A model generated the notes under the pieces. The model did no database searches. It had not been told where the DNA came from and saw nothing but the letters and a program-made list of their open reading frames with translations. This document shows, one piece after another, positions 23,031-35,652 of a stretch of 64,000 bases of DNA. Position 1 is the stretch's first letter, and each line of letters begins with the position of its first letter. The translations under genes and the position numbers were made by a program. The stretch comes from Saccharina japonica (lineage: Eukaryota > Sar > Phaeophyceae > Laminariales > Laminariaceae): the NCBI GenBank assembly GCA_008828725.1, contig MEHQ01000798.1, positions 1 through 64,000 on the forward strand. Direction: 5' to 3'.

Positions 23031-23153
23031 TAGTCTTACGGGACACCATAGTAAACACTAGTAAATAGGACCTACGGCACACACAAAAACCTACTTATTT
23101 CCCTCTTGTTACTAACAAAATTAGGTCCTATTTACTATGGTCCCCTGTATTAG
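23031..23153. mobile_element. MITE-like element, family M1 copy 3
   Basis: Ends CTTACGGGACACCATAGTAA and, reverse-complemented, CTAATACAGGGGACCATAGT. Internal CACACAAAAACCTACTTATT is shared with the other copies. Confidence 0.75.
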
Positions 23154-24344
23154 TGAGCAATCCTTCCCATGGTTTAGGGTATTGGCGGAATATGCGATAA
23201 GGCATGCCTTATTGGATAGTTCCTCTGTCGAGATTTTTCTTTTGCCAAAACCTACCTCGTACCACGATCGGAGCAAGCATCTGCAATCAGCAATACAAAT
23301 GGTTGACGCTCGGCACATCGGACAATCAGTGGCGGGCCCCCATCTCCCGAACGCGGAAGCTAGCACAGCGCTCCAGGTGGCGGCAGTGGGTGCATACCGG
23401 CGAAGGTGAACGAGGGCGGGTCGGTCAAGGTGCCGATACCCAAACGCCGCCGTATGACTAATCCGTGTGGCGTTGCTGTCTCGGTCGCGATATCCGTCGG
23501 TGATTCTGGCCGTAACGGCGGCGGACGGCGGCGTTGTCGGGGTCGAAAAACCCTGCCTTGGACTCAGCCGATCTCCCACCGCTACCGGCTGTCGCGGGGG
23601 TGATAGCGGCTATGCAGCGTTGGTTGCGATGTTGGTGGCATTGGTGGAGGCGGCGGTATTGGCTACAGTGGTGAATGGTGGTGTGGTGGTGGTGGTGGTG
23701 GTGGTGGCTCGAGCGCAAGAATCGCGTCTGGCGTTAAAAGTGGCGTTTCCGGCCAATAAATGAGCTACGGTCGACAACGTAGGCGGCGACGACGGCGAAG
23801 GCAAGGGCGACGACGACCGAGAAGGCGTGACACAGCGGGCAGGGGCGGCGATGTCGCCAATGGTGTCTGGGTGGTCTGAATCTGCATCCTCGTCAGTGGC
23901 GATAAAGACAGTGTTGGCGGCGGCAGTGGTAACGTGATTGCGGTATCAGTTTTTGTTCTTGGAGCCGATGGCGGATTCACCGTTGAAGGGGTCAGGAGAG
24001 TAATCTGGGGTACGGCGATCAGCTGAGATGGCTGCGGTCAAACACGCAAAGGCCCCAGCGACGGCGGTGGTGGTGGTGGTGGTAGTGGTGTGGCGGTGGT
24101 GATGGCAACGGCGGCGGCGGTGCCGAGTCGGCTTCGGCATTTGGCGACGAGTTAGGCGGCGGAGAAGCCGAGGCACGCGTCGTCGACGGGGCGGGCGGCG
24201 GGAGCATCGCACGATCGAACGTGAAAGACGAAGCCTCCTTCTACGACGGCAACGGTACCCCCGTTGCTGGCGACACGGCCGGTATCTCCATTGAACTCAC
24301 GAAAAAATGATTCTGAGTTGCTCCCGCTGCTTCTTCCGTCTCAC
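23154..24344. other. GGC/GGT-rich non-coding stretch
   Basis: Rich in GGTGGC-type short repeats (for example 23678-23707 and 24064-24090). These open spurious low-complexity frames in several phases; no gene is supported. Confidence 0.45.
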
Positions 24345-24466
24345 AGAGGGCTAGGCCGCCGCCCTCGTCGTGGCCGGCGGAACCACCAACAGAAAGCACC
24401 GCCGGAAAAACTTGCGAACGTGACGCGACTGGCGGCGGCAACCACGAGGGTGGCGGCCTAGCCCTC
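24345..24466. mobile_element. Foldback/MITE-like element M4, copy 1
   Basis: Starts GAGGGCTAGGCCGCCGCCCT and ends with its near-perfect reverse complement (CGAGGGTGGCGGCCTAGCCC followed by TC). Total about 120 bp. The second copy is at 27277-27397. Confidence 0.8.
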
Positions 24467-25410
24467 TTTGACGGAAGAAGCAGCCGTGGCGACTCGGGAA
24501 TGTCATTTTCGTGAGGGGAGTATGACGGTACCAGCCGTGTCGCCAGCGGCGGTGGCACTGCTGTCGTCGTTGGTGGTGGCGGGATATGCTGTCACGGCGA
24601 ACGGCCGAGAGCATTCCCACTCGGTCGCTGAGGCAGCTTCCTGCGTGCGGGTCTGTGTCCTCGTGGAAATATTTTTTTCCCCTGCTGTTGCTTGCGTTGC
24701 CGCCAGCCACTGGGCAAGAGCATTCGGAACCCGACGGCCCGGGAGACTGCGCTACCACAGGCGGTGCATAAATCGCTCTTTCTGGCGGGAAAGAGCAGCT
24801 ATGGTGACTTGCCCCATCTCAACACCGTGACGAGAACGCCTCTATTAGAAAACTCGGCCCACTGATGCATCAGGCTCCGTCTCTCGGCGGCAAAGCTGCA
24901 CTTCTCGCTGCTGCCACTTGGTCAAGGTGCGCCGCCATGGGTTCGTCACGGCCTGAATCCCACCGGATACTGGCTTTGTGATATTAGGAGACCGCTTTGG
25001 CTGGGGGCGCAACTCCGACGGGGTTCTACGATTCCGACGTCGCTCCTGGCGGTAACTGATGAATCCTTTAGGCGTACGTCCTTCCGTAAAGGTGGTGACG
25101 GCGCCGATTATCGCCCTGCGACAGCCATCCCGCGGCCCTGGAGCCGCCTCCCTCAGGCACGGGGGGAAGCGAGTGCGCCTAGTTTCCTCTCTATCAAGCC
25201 CCGTGGGTGCTGCTTCTCCCTTCATGTTGCGTGTGGAGGGTGCTGAGGCAAAAGCCTTCCCCCAATTATGGTAGCCCGGGCGACATGACCAGCACTCCGA
25301 AATCCTGCCACGATACAGTGTGGTAAGGGAGAGGCGTTGGACCCCTCCCAGCACGTAGATTATACCAAGGGTCCTCGACTGCATCCCCGCCTTGCCGGCA
25401 ATACGGCTAC
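24467..25410. repeat. Long dispersed repeat D, copy 1
   Basis: Matches 27398-28350 at roughly nine bases in ten, starting directly at the M4 foldback in both places and ending at a poly(C) run. Confidence 0.8.
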
Positions 25411-25579
25411 CCCCCCCCCTTCACTTGCCAATCACCTCACGGCGCTTCGCGCTTGGTGCTGGCAATGTCTGCCTGGTCGGTGAAAACCCGACATGCTCCG
25501 TCCCGGCATTGTAGGGATGCGAGGGTGTATGGTCATACGACTACGGCCATGCATGAATATGAAGTACACCCCCCCCCCC

Positions 25580-27270
25580 TCGCTTGCCGGCAATGCAAAT
25601 ATCGGTAAGTCCGTCACAGACCCTGTGGGGCTAAGCTTCTCGGCTTCTCTCCCTCTCTGCCCACGACGACCGGTTTCCAGATCCGCTTCGATCGGTGTTT
25701 GCTCTTCAAGCACGAAGATTGTACCAAGGGCCCTCCACTGCATCCATGCCGCAAGAGTCCCCCCCCGTCCTAGCCCTGCCCGTCAGTGGTCTTACCGATA
25801 GGTCTGTCTCAGTAATTGTGGGTTGTGTCACGAAGAGGGGTGTAGAGAGAGCTATTTGGTTAGCGCTGGCTTCGGGGGAGAATATTCCTGTGCACTTCTT
25901 GGGATGTTGACGTTTCCTGCTAGCGACGATGGCAAGGTTCTCCAGTGCCTTCGTTCTACTGACAATCATGCTCCCGGCTGTCTCCGTACATTGCCGGTCA
26001 ACATTCGCCGCGAATTATGGGGCAGCCCCATCGGTACCTCTGCTGCCGGTAGGGCGAGGGCGGGGAATAACTCTCCCCGTATGGATGTAATCGAGAACCC
26101 TTGGTAAATCTCCGTGTGTGGAGAGCTGCAGGAGCAGACGGCGATCGGGATGCATGCTACGGTAGAGGTGCACCATTTTAGCCTTCTGAGGGTGGTGGCT
26201 TGAAGAGCTCTATACTAATAGTAAGTAAAAAACTGATTTTGGACGAAAATACAAGTGCTACCCGATGGATGAATAACACCATAATCCAAGTACACAATGA
26301 ACAACACAAGAGTGTAACTCCGAAGACTTTGGGTGAAGGTAAGGAAAACATTTCAGCCAAAAAAAGGTATACCTTGGTATACCTCTATCGTAGCACGCGT
26401 CTCGGGGTACAGGTGTAAATCGGTTGTCGTGGGCAGAGAGGGAGAGAAGCTGCAGCACAGCCCACAGACTCCCCCCCTCGCTTGCCGGCAATGCAAATAT
26501 CGGTAAGTCCGTCACAGACCCTGTGGGGCTAAGCTTCTCGGCTTCTCTCCCTCTCTGCCCACGACGACCGGTTTCCAGATCCGCTTCGATCGGTGTTTGC
26601 TCTCCAAGCACGAAGATTGTACCAAGGGCCCTCCACTGCATCCATGCCGCAAGAGTCCCCCCCCGTCCTAGCCCTGCCCGTCAGTGGTCTTACCGATAGG
26701 TCTGTCTCAGTAATTGTGGGTTGTGTCACGAAGAGGGGTGTAGAGAGAGCTATTTGGTTAGCGCTGGCTTCGGGGGAGAATATTCCTGTGCACTTCTTGG
26801 GATGTCGACGTTTCCTGCTAGCGACGATGGCAAGGTTCTCCAGTGCCTTCGTTCTACTGACAATCATGCTCCCGGCTGTCTCCGTACATTGCCGGTCAAC
26901 ATTCGCCGCGAACTATGATGCAGCCCCATCGGTACCTCTGCTGCCGGTAGGGCGAGGGCGGGGAATAACTCTCCCCGTATGGATGTAATCGAGAACCCTT
27001 GGTAAATCTCCGTGTGTGGAGAGCCGCAGGAGCAGACGGCGATCGGGATGCATGCTACGGTAGAGGTGCACCATTTTAGCCTTCTGAGGGTGGTGGCTTG
27101 AAGAGCTCTATACTAATAGTAAGTAAAAAACTGATTTTGGACGAAAATACAAGTGCTACCCGATGGATGAATAACACCATAATCCAAGTACACAATGAAC
27201 AACACAAGAGTGTAACTCCGAAGACTTTGGGTGAAGGTAAGGAAAACATTTCAGCCAAAAAAAGGTATAC
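25580..27270. repeat. Tandem duplication of an ~0.8-kb cassette (period 898 bp)
   Basis: 25580-26372 and 26478-27270 are nearly identical, each starting TCGCTTGCCGGCAATGCAAA right after a poly(C) run and ending AAAAAAAGGTATAC. A 105-bp spacer (26373-26477) resembles 30205-30290. Confidence 0.9.
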
Positions 27271-27276
27271 TATACA

Positions 27277-27397
27277 GAGGGCTAGGCCGCCGCCCTCGTC
27301 GTCGCCGGCGCAACCACCAACGTTGGCACCACCGGCAAAAAATGCGAACGTGAGGCGACTGGCGGCGGCAACCACGAGGGTGGCGGCCTAGCCCTCT
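27277..27397. mobile_element. Foldback/MITE-like element M4, copy 2
   Basis: Same inverted ends as the copy at 24345-24466, with a few internal differences. Confidence 0.8.
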
Positions 27398-28350
27398 TTG
27401 ACGGAAGAAGAAGCCGTGGCGACTCGGGAATATCATTTTTGTGGGGGAAATATGACGGTACCAGTCGTGTCGCCAGCGGCGGTGGCGCTGTTGTCGTCGT
27501 TGGTGGTGGCGGGCTATGCTGTCACGGCGAACGGCCGAGAGCATTCCCACTCGGCCGCTGAGGCAGCTTCCCGCGCGCGCGTCTGTGTCCTCGTGGAGAT
27601 GAATGTTTCCCCTGCTGTTGCTCGCGTTGCCGCCAGCCACTGGGAAATAGCATTCGGAACCCGACGGCTCGGGAAACTGCGCTACCACAGGCGGTGCATG
27701 AACCGCTCTTTCTGGCAGGAGAGAGCAGCTATGGTGACTTGCCCCATCTACACACCGTGGCGAGAATGGCTCTATTGGAGAACTCGGCCCACTGATGCAT
27801 CGGGCTCCGTCTCTCGGCGGCAAAGCCGCACTTCTTGCTGCCACTTGGTCAAGGTGCGCCGACATGGGTTCGTCACGGCCTGGATCCCACGGGATACTGG
27901 CTTCGTGGGAATAGGACACGGTTTTGGCTGGGGTCGCAGCTCCGACGCGGTTATACGATTCCGACGTCGCTCGTGGCGGTAACTGAGGTGTTCTTTAGGC
28001 GTAAGTATTTCTGCATGGGTGGCGACGGCGCTGATTTTCGCCCTACGACAGCCATCCCGCGGCCCTCGAGTCGCCTCCCTCGGGCACGGCGGGGAGCGAG
28101 TGCGCCTACTGTAGTTTATTCTCTACCAACTTCCGTGGGTGCTGCTTCTCCCTTCATTTTGTGTGTGGAGGGCGCTGAGGCAAAAACCTTCCCCCAAATA
28201 TGGTAGTAGCCCGGGCGACATGACCAGCACTTCGAAATCCTGCCATGATACAGTGTGATAAGGGAGAGGCGTTGGACCCCTCCAAGCACGGGGATTATAC
28301 CGAGGGTCCTCGACTGCATCCCCGCCTTGCCGGCAATACGGCTACCCCCC
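27398..28350. repeat. Long dispersed repeat D, copy 2
   Basis: Second copy of the block at 24467-25410. Both copies contain frames broken at different places, so no protein is inferred. Confidence 0.8.
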
Positions 28351-28397
28351 CCCCCTCACTTGCCAATCACCTCACGGCGCTTCGCGCTTGGTGCTGG

Positions 28398-28882
28398 CAA
28401 CGACGCTGTAAAACACGCCACTCGCTGCGTGAGCTAGACAACCAGGGTGCCGTTTTTTTTTTTTTTTTGGCGGTCACCAAAGCTGGCGGTCGAGTAGATC
28501 ATTTGTGCGGGGTGGAGAACCTTTGCTCCGCACAAGGGGAATGGTCGTATCACGTAGTGTTAATATGGTAAGGCATCCGCGAGGCAGTTACATAGTACAA
28601 CCCATTGCTGTCTCCCGAAGTGGCCACACCAGAAATTAAATTAACTCATTGAAGCTGTCGTCCATATGCAAGTCCGCCTCAGAGGCGGTTCTTAGGAGGA
28701 TGCAGCTCGCCCTCCATGCGACTCGCCCAATACCTCACGGCGCTTCGCGCTTGGTGCAAGCAATGTCTGCCTGGTTGGTGAAAACCCAACGTGCTCCGTC
28801 CCGGCATTGTAGGGATGCGAGGGTCTATGGTCATATGACTACGGCCGTGCACGACATGAGTACACCCCCCCCCCCCCCCCTC
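28398..28882 (+). repeat. Dispersed repeat family A, copy 2
   Basis: Full-length form starting GCAACGACGCTGTAAAACAC and ending CGACATGAGTACA + poly(C). Followed at 28888-29075 by a shortened relative of its 3' half. Confidence 0.85.
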
Positions 28883-29334
28883 CTTCTTAGTAGGACGCAG
28901 CTCACCCTTCACGCGACTCACCCAACACCTCACTGCCCTTCGCGCTTGGTGCTAGCAATGTCTGTTCGGTCGGTGAAAACCCGACATGCTCCGTCCCGGC
29001 ATTGTAGGGATGCGAGGGTCTATGGTCATACGACTACTAATATACGGCCATGCATGAAAATGAAGTACCCCTCTACCGGTACACTTAGCCTTTTTTTGGG
29101 TCAACATTGTAGGGTCAAACGAGGCGTTATTTTCCGCACAAAATGATCGGTGTCCTACTGTTGTTTTGCTGCTCCGTAACGCCCTACCAAGGCGTGTTCC
29201 CAATCTCCCCCCGGCCTCTCTACCCTGCTAACCCACGTTTTTGATCCGACCAGACCTCCTTCCCTCCTGCCCCGCTTCACGTTGCCTGCAGGACGAAACA
29301 CCCCCCCCCCCCTATAAATATATGATATATTTAT

Positions 29335-29836
29335 GGGTTGGGTTGGCGTCGGTTGGCAACGACGCTGTAAAACACGCCACTCGCTGCGTGAGCTAGACAA
29401 CCAGGGTACCGTTTTTTTTGTTTTGGCGGTCACCAAAGCTGGCGGTCGAGTAGATCATTTGTGCGGGGTAGAGAACCTTTGCTCCGCACAAGGGGAATGG
29501 TCGTATCACGTAGTGTTAATATAGTAAGGCATCCGCGAGGCAGTTACATAGTAAAACCCATTGCTGTCTCCGGAAGTGGCCACACCAGAAATTAAATTAA
29601 CTCATTGAAGCTGTCGTCCATATGCAAGTCCGCCTCAGAGGCGGTTCTTAGCAGGGTGCAGCTCACCCTCCATGCGACTCGCCCAATACCTCACGGCGCT
29701 TCGCGCTTGGTGCAAGCAATGTCTGCCTGGTTGGTGAAAACCCAACGTGCTCCGTCCCGGCATTGTAGGGATGCGAGGGTCTATGGTCATATGACTACGG
29801 CCGTGCACGACATGAGTACACCCCCCCCTCCCCCCC
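29335..29836 (+). repeat. Dispersed repeat family A, copy 3
   Basis: Nearly identical to copy 2, preceded by TATAAATATATGATATATTT and GGGTTGGCGTCGGTTGGCAA. Ends in a C-rich tract that joins directly to the cassette GTCCTAGCCCTGCCCGTCAG. Confidence 0.85.
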
Positions 29837-29837
29837 G

Positions 29838-30200
29838 TCCTAGCCCTGCCCGTCAGTGGTCTTACCGATAGGTCTGCCTCAGTAATTGTGGGCTGTGTCA
29901 CGAAGAGGGGTGTATAGAGAGGCATTTGGTTAGCGCTGGCATCGGGGGAGAATATTCCTGTGCACTGCTTGGGATGTCGACGTTTCCTGCTAGCGACGAT
30001 GACAAGGCTCTCCAGTGCCCTCATATTACTGACAATAATTCTCCCGGCTGTCTCCGTACATTGCCGGTCAACATTCGCCGCGAATTATGGGGCAGACCCA
30101 TCGGTACCTCCACTGCCGGTAGGGCGAGGGCGGGAAAAAGCTCTCCCGGCATGGATGTAGTCGAGGGCCCTTGGTAAATCTCCGTGTGTGGAGAGCTGCA
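29838..30200. repeat. Third copy of the GTCCTAGCCC cassette
   Basis: Closely matches 25766-26130 and 26663-27030, but with a different left neighbour joined through the poly(C) tract. Confidence 0.8.
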
Positions 30201-30392
30201 GGAGCAGGTCAAGCGATCGGGGTACAGGTAGAAACCGCTTGTCATGGCAGAGAGGGAGAGAAGCTGCAGCACAGCCCACAGACTCTGCGACGGGTCCGTT
30301 TTCGGTGTTTCGCACGATGTTAAAGGTTCTCTAGTGCCCTTACGGCTTTTGCTCACAATGGTTTCCCCCCGACCGCCCCCCCGTACTGTCAA

Positions 30393-30600
30393 GTCCGCCT
30401 CACAAGTGGTCCTTAGTAGGACGCAGCTCACCCTTCATGCGACTCGCCCAACACCTCACGGCGCTTCGCGCTTGGTGCTAGCAATGTCTGCCTGGTCGGT
30501 GAAAACCCGACATGCTCCGTCCCGGCATTGTAGGGATGCGAGGGTCTATGGTCATACGACTACAGCCATGCATGAAAATGAAGTACACTCCCCCCTCCCA
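30393..30600 (+). repeat. Family A, 3'-half copy
   Basis: Shares AGTCCGCCTCACAAG, AGGACGCAGCTCACCCTTCA and the CTCCGTCCCGGCATTGTAGG end with family A. Ends in a C-rich tract. Confidence 0.8.
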
Positions 30601-30971
30601 CTCTTGTTGTAACACCCCCCCCCCTGAGGTCCCATATAGCCGTTATTGCCGACACGGTTGCATGTACTGGAGGCCTGCTAATAGGAAAGGACGCCGATAC
30701 CTAGGTGACCAGTACATGCAAGAGTATGTGCAAGACCGGCTACGGGGCCTCAGGGAGGAAACTGACCAAAATAATGGGAGGGGACTAACGTGTCGCCGCC
30801 CAACGTGCGGGGACCGTCGGGGGCACTATCTTCAGCAGGTCAAGGGTGCCGGATAACCTTACCACCATCGTCGCTCCTTCTATGGTCCCAAACGTAGCAT
30901 ATCCAACTCCACGTCTGACGCGCCATCCCCACACCATCGGTAGTATTCCTCCTGCTTCTTCCCTCCTCCTC

Positions 30972-31102
30972 CTATTTCAGGGGACCATAGTAAACACTAA
31001 TAAATAGGACTAAATATTTGGAGTAAAAATAGGTGAACGTATAGGTGTTTGTGTGTACCGTAGGTCCTATTAACTAGTGTTTACTATGCCCCCCCGTATT
31101 AC
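30972..31102. mobile_element. MITE-like element, family M1 copy 4
   Basis: Ends CAGGGGACCATAGTAAACAC and, reverse-complemented, ATACGGGGGGGCATAGTAAA. The internal part is inverted relative to copies 1-3. Confidence 0.75.
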
Positions 31103-32242
31103 AGTAGTAGCCTCGCGATCCCTCAGCGCAAGCTTGTATCGTTTTACCCGCCGAGAAATCGCGACCTGGGGGCGGTCACCGGGATAATTTGGTAAAGGCG
31201 TTCTTTACCAACGCCTTACCTGGCAAAGTACCCTCCATCCGCCTCTCCTACAACGCTCGCCGCCATCTGGTTGGTTAGGTCGCTACCTTGCTTTCCGAGT
31301 CGTCCAACAAATTCCACCGCAAGGGTGGTGAGGTTATGGCTACGCTTGTCGAAAGATTCCTGTCTCGGAAGACCTTAATGGTTGCAATGGTTGCGCTTTC
31401 GTGCCTGGGAAGTGGAAACAGTTTCTCCAATTCCATCAGCGCTGCCTGCACGCATATGAAACCCGGGTTGTGGGTCTGCGTACGTGACATCAAGGAGTAC
31501 CGCTTTGTTGCGGTACTTACGTGCCGTAGAGTTTCAGCGGCCCCCCCTCTCATTGACAATATCCATCCGGAGGATATTCAAGGCCCCTGTCCGCATTGAA
31601 GGGCGAACCGCTTTGTACTTGATGGCGGATGGGCAATCCCTTGAAGGTGCGGGAAAGCGCGTGGACCAGCGACTTGGTGCTGGTTTACCCGCCGCGCTGC
31701 CGCTCGGTAGCATAAGCGTGCATGCCGCGCGTATCGACCTCTGTTGCACCACCTCGCCGCTAGAAAATCCTCGGTCCCCAGACAACGCCGTGCAGTTGAC
31801 ACAAACTCCGATGATGGGATGGCTCGGGACTAATCCATGGGTATTGCCCTTAATAAAGAACGCCGTGGAGCTCGGTCCTGATTGGCTCCGTTGCCGGGCC
31901 TCGGCGAAGCCTCTGGTTTCGTTTCCCCCGAGATGGTCGTCCGCACCAAGCCTTGCGTACTGCCTCCGGTAGCTGATCCATACAGGCACTACTACTGTAG
32001 TTTTCACACCGGAGCTGGCCTACCTTTAAAACTTGCCCAGTTTGTGGTGCGCTTTTCGAGCGCTGGTATTAAGATTGGGCTTCGTGTGACGTAAAAACAT
32101 CCACATCAAATCGCCCCGAGGCACCCTTCCTTCCCAGAGAGGAAAGCCTGTCGCTCTACGTAGCTTTCGGGGACGACGGCCGCCATAGCCGGTTCCGGAA
32201 CCCCGTGTACGTTACGAATGTCCCAAAACGCCCTTCCCACAG
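31103..32242. other. Intergenic, unrecognised open frames
   Basis: Holds frames of 103-162 codons on both strands (31288-31599, 31484-31972, 31534-32007). None resembles a known family; they overlap one another and lack splice context. Confidence 0.35.
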
Positions 32243-32772
32243 ATGCGGTGGACGGAGTCCGAATTGGGCAGAACCTCCCCTGACGTTTTCCCCCGAATGT
32301 GCGGGAGAGGGAAACAAGAAAAAAACTCCGACACCGTCGCCATCAAGCTCTCAACGGACGCTGACATTCTCCGTGCTTCCGGCCGATGATGCTAGAGTCC
32401 ACCGGCTCCTGCGCATATAGGCTCGGTCGCAGTTGTTGTTGGGGGGTTTCCGTCCCTCTCCCGGCGCACCCACGGTGGGACGGTGAAGACACGATGCATG
32501 TTGGAACGTCCGGAGCGCCAGCTTACATTGGATGACTCCGGGCTTGCACTTGGTCGCGTCCATCGCCCAATCACCCTACCTCTACGGGTGAACGGGACCC
32601 CTCCCTTCGACATCCTAACAGGAGATGGACAAAAAACAGGCAGGCGTTCTAAGCACTTTTTAGAACGTCGAAAGTCCCGCAACGTGCGGATATGTATGTC
32701 CACGTCCTGTGGATTTTGCGTCCTTTGTTACTATGTCCCGAAACGTGCTATCACGGTCTCTCGGATGGGGTT
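32243..32772. repeat. Dispersed repeat E, copy 1
   Basis: Matches 37852-38492. A reverse-complemented piece of the same unit lies at about 32825-32905, making a local foldback. Confidence 0.8.
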
Positions 32773-33039
32773 GGCTTACGTGCGGTGGACTTTACGGGGT
32801 TTTTTTGTGGCTTTCGGAAAGGTGCTTAGAATGCCCGTCTTTTGTCCATAATCTATTTGGATGTCGAAAGGGGGAGGTTCCGTCCACCCGCACCGTGTAC
32901 GACACGTTCTGTAACACGTACTTCCAATCGGCCCTTCCCCACCCAACCCATTTTTTGCAGTAGTGGACAAACACTGTTAGTGGATCTTCCTAAGGTAGCT
33001 AAGTAGGCACTCTGATTGGCCAAGCAAGCACTGAACACT

Positions 33040-33078
33040 GGCATAGGGTTCGGGTTCGGGTTAGGGTTCGGGTTCGAT
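33040..33078. repeat. Telomere-like GGGTTN repeats
   Basis: A short run of GGGTTCGGGTTCGGGTTAGG type, alternating TTCGGG and TTAGGG, inside the window rather than at a chromosome end. Confidence 0.6.
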
Positions 33079-33875
33079 CTGAGGTTCAGCATACTACTAC
33101 CCAGATAAAACCCCCATCTTAAAGATCCACTATGACCCTTTGTCCACCCCTCAGTTATCGTATTCCGTAGTATTCCGTAGTGACGCCAAGGATAGTACGT
33201 ACGTCCGTTCACATCCGGCGCACGTACAACTCACCGCACTCCAATCCTCTGCAGTAATCGTATGTCAATGGGGGTTCCCTCCTCCACATGTTGCCGCTTG
33301 CAGCGTGCAGTGCAGAATACACCGAGTGTTTTTTATTTCATGTATCCACTCGTAAACAATATTCGATGAAATGTCGACGAGGGAAAGAGACGGCTGAACC
33401 CTGCTCGCGATAAAAAATAAGGCAAGCACCGCAAAAGGAAAGGTGGAGCAAAAACAAAAACAAAAACAAAAAACTCCTGTGTTTACCCTCCTTCTGTGTG
33501 ACCCCGGCTGGTGCGTCAACATACCGAAAGGGGTACCAGGTAGGCGCCAATAATAAATGGGACGAAAACACACACACTCGTTGTCACTCCCCCTACAATT
33601 TAACATCGGCGGTCACCTTCCTTGGCTTGCTTCCACTTCACGCGCTGAGATTGATTGGGCAATTGTTTTACGTACTGCACACAGGCAGACTCGTCGGTAA
33701 CAGTATTTCAAACAAACGTCGTCAGATCACGATCTATGAATATGCATACTGTAGATCATCTGTTAGTAGATGCTAACCTGCCATTATGAGAAGTTGTGCA
33801 GGATCTGCATAGAACAGATCCAACCCCCGAAATATGACATGCAGATTATGCGGCTTCCACCCGGCAGCATGAGCT

Positions 33876-33935
33876 AGATCATACAGATCATACAGACCAT
33901 ACAGATCATACAGATCATACAGATCATACAGGTCG
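33876..33935. repeat. (ATACAGATCA)n tandem repeat
   Basis: About six 10-bp units with single-base variants. Confidence 0.85.
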
Positions 33936-34439
33936 GGAATATATCTGACCTGAAAGACGTAGATCATCAACTGGGGATCGGTGGTTTGTCCGAGACGTAT
34001 CGCATTTATAGCTACGGTACTACTTATAGCTCCTGTCAAGCTTGTTTTAGCGCCGCGTGCTACGTACAGGTAGTGGTATCTACCGCGCGTGATCGAAACA
34101 CAATCAATCATGACTTAGCACCGGAATTATGAAAAGCAATTCACCCCAACATGTATGCGTGACAAGTATGCAGTATGTGCGAGAACTTCCAAAAACAAAG
34201 TACCCACTGCAAATCATCTATCCACTGCTGTGGTTCCGGACGATTTTTTGCTCGTCAACTTTTTATTCAGAAGGCGGCGATCGACCGTTATTTTCAGGAC
34301 ATATATCCTGGTACATACATGTACCCCTACGAGTACCTATTTCGGGAGCTACCACCTTACATTTCATCCTGTTTCGACCTCACTCACCAATGTCGCGAAC
34401 GCGTACCTCTTACTATATATACGTAGTGTGACGTGATGA

Positions 34440-35126
34440 CCGAATAGAGACGATGATAGAAGGGGATGGAAAGCGCTGGGATCGTTGCTTGAGCTTGAAA
34501 GCAAGCTTCTTCTTCGATATGGAAAGACCTCTTGTTATTATTAACCTCTGTAGACTAGGTGAGAGACAAAAGCCTGGATGACGAAGGGAAGAATGAGAAG
34601 TGACCTGAGTAGGGGGAGGCGAGAGTCTGCCTGAGGGCAGACTCTCTTACTCGATCGGCTTAACGGGAGATTACAGTACATCCTTGCCAACAACCCGTTA
34701 ATCGGATAGCTACAGCAGCCACTGGAACTTTCCTACGGTGTTTAGCCATTCTGGAGAAACATCTATTCTGTCCAACGGATAATACCATATCCTATCCAAG
34801 GGGTAATATCGTTCCCATGTTATTTTAAGCGCTAATCCTACGAGATATCTCGTCCTTAGGAAGCTTCTAGTGCTTAGAACCTTCCTATGGACTTATAAAG
34901 CCTCTGTGCTACTGCCTATCTGATGTACCCAAGGAAACTTCTGTATACGAGAACAATCTTAGCGCCACTGAGCTCTTCACCTGTATGATATTATATCAAC
35001 CATCTATAGCCGTAAGGACACCACATCACAGTAGCCGGCCGACGTCCCGCCCAATTCCCGATAACAGTAAACGGAAGCAACATATACACTCGGGCCAACC
35101 TCCGCTGGCCTTGGGCTGATAAGCAC
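34440..35126. other. Non-coding block with a short perfect hairpin
   Basis: Unlike its repeat-rich neighbours. The perfect hairpin GAGAGTCTGCC-TGAG-GGCAGACTCTC lies at 34621-34646. No coding signal seen. Confidence 0.45.
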
Positions 35127-35270
35127 GCGGGATTTCGGGTGATTCGGCGTGGCTGCTTCCCACCCAGGTCGCTTCGAATAACGGTTTTCGGCCGCAATCC
35201 TACCCCCTCCCCCCTACCCTGCAACCGCTGCATCGTCAAGATCTGTGAACTCGTTGGCAGCCTGACGATG

Positions 35271-35336
<66 letters not shown>

Positions 35337-35621
35337 GTGATGGTGATCTCACCCCCTCATATGTACGCGGCGATATTTATATACCCCAATACGACCGTTC
35401 GTCAATGGCGCGTGAAGCATGCATGAGTTTGTTCAGGTTCATTCGTTCTTCATACTATTCTGCGTATGAAATATATGCTCATGATTCATACACCTCAGAT
35501 AGCTTAGCTAACTTTTGCCAGGAATCTACAGCAGCACCACACGCTAAACACGGGGGCGGGGGGGGTATCAAAGTTGAGTTGTGGCTTAAGCTCAGTCGCT
35601 TGTTATTATTACATATATTAA

Positions 35622-35652
<31 letters not shown>

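Noticed and set aside
31288-32007. Three overlapping frames of 103-162 codons as possible element proteins
   Set aside because: They lie on both strands over the same bases and show no polymerase, integrase, transposase or capsid motif that I recognise.
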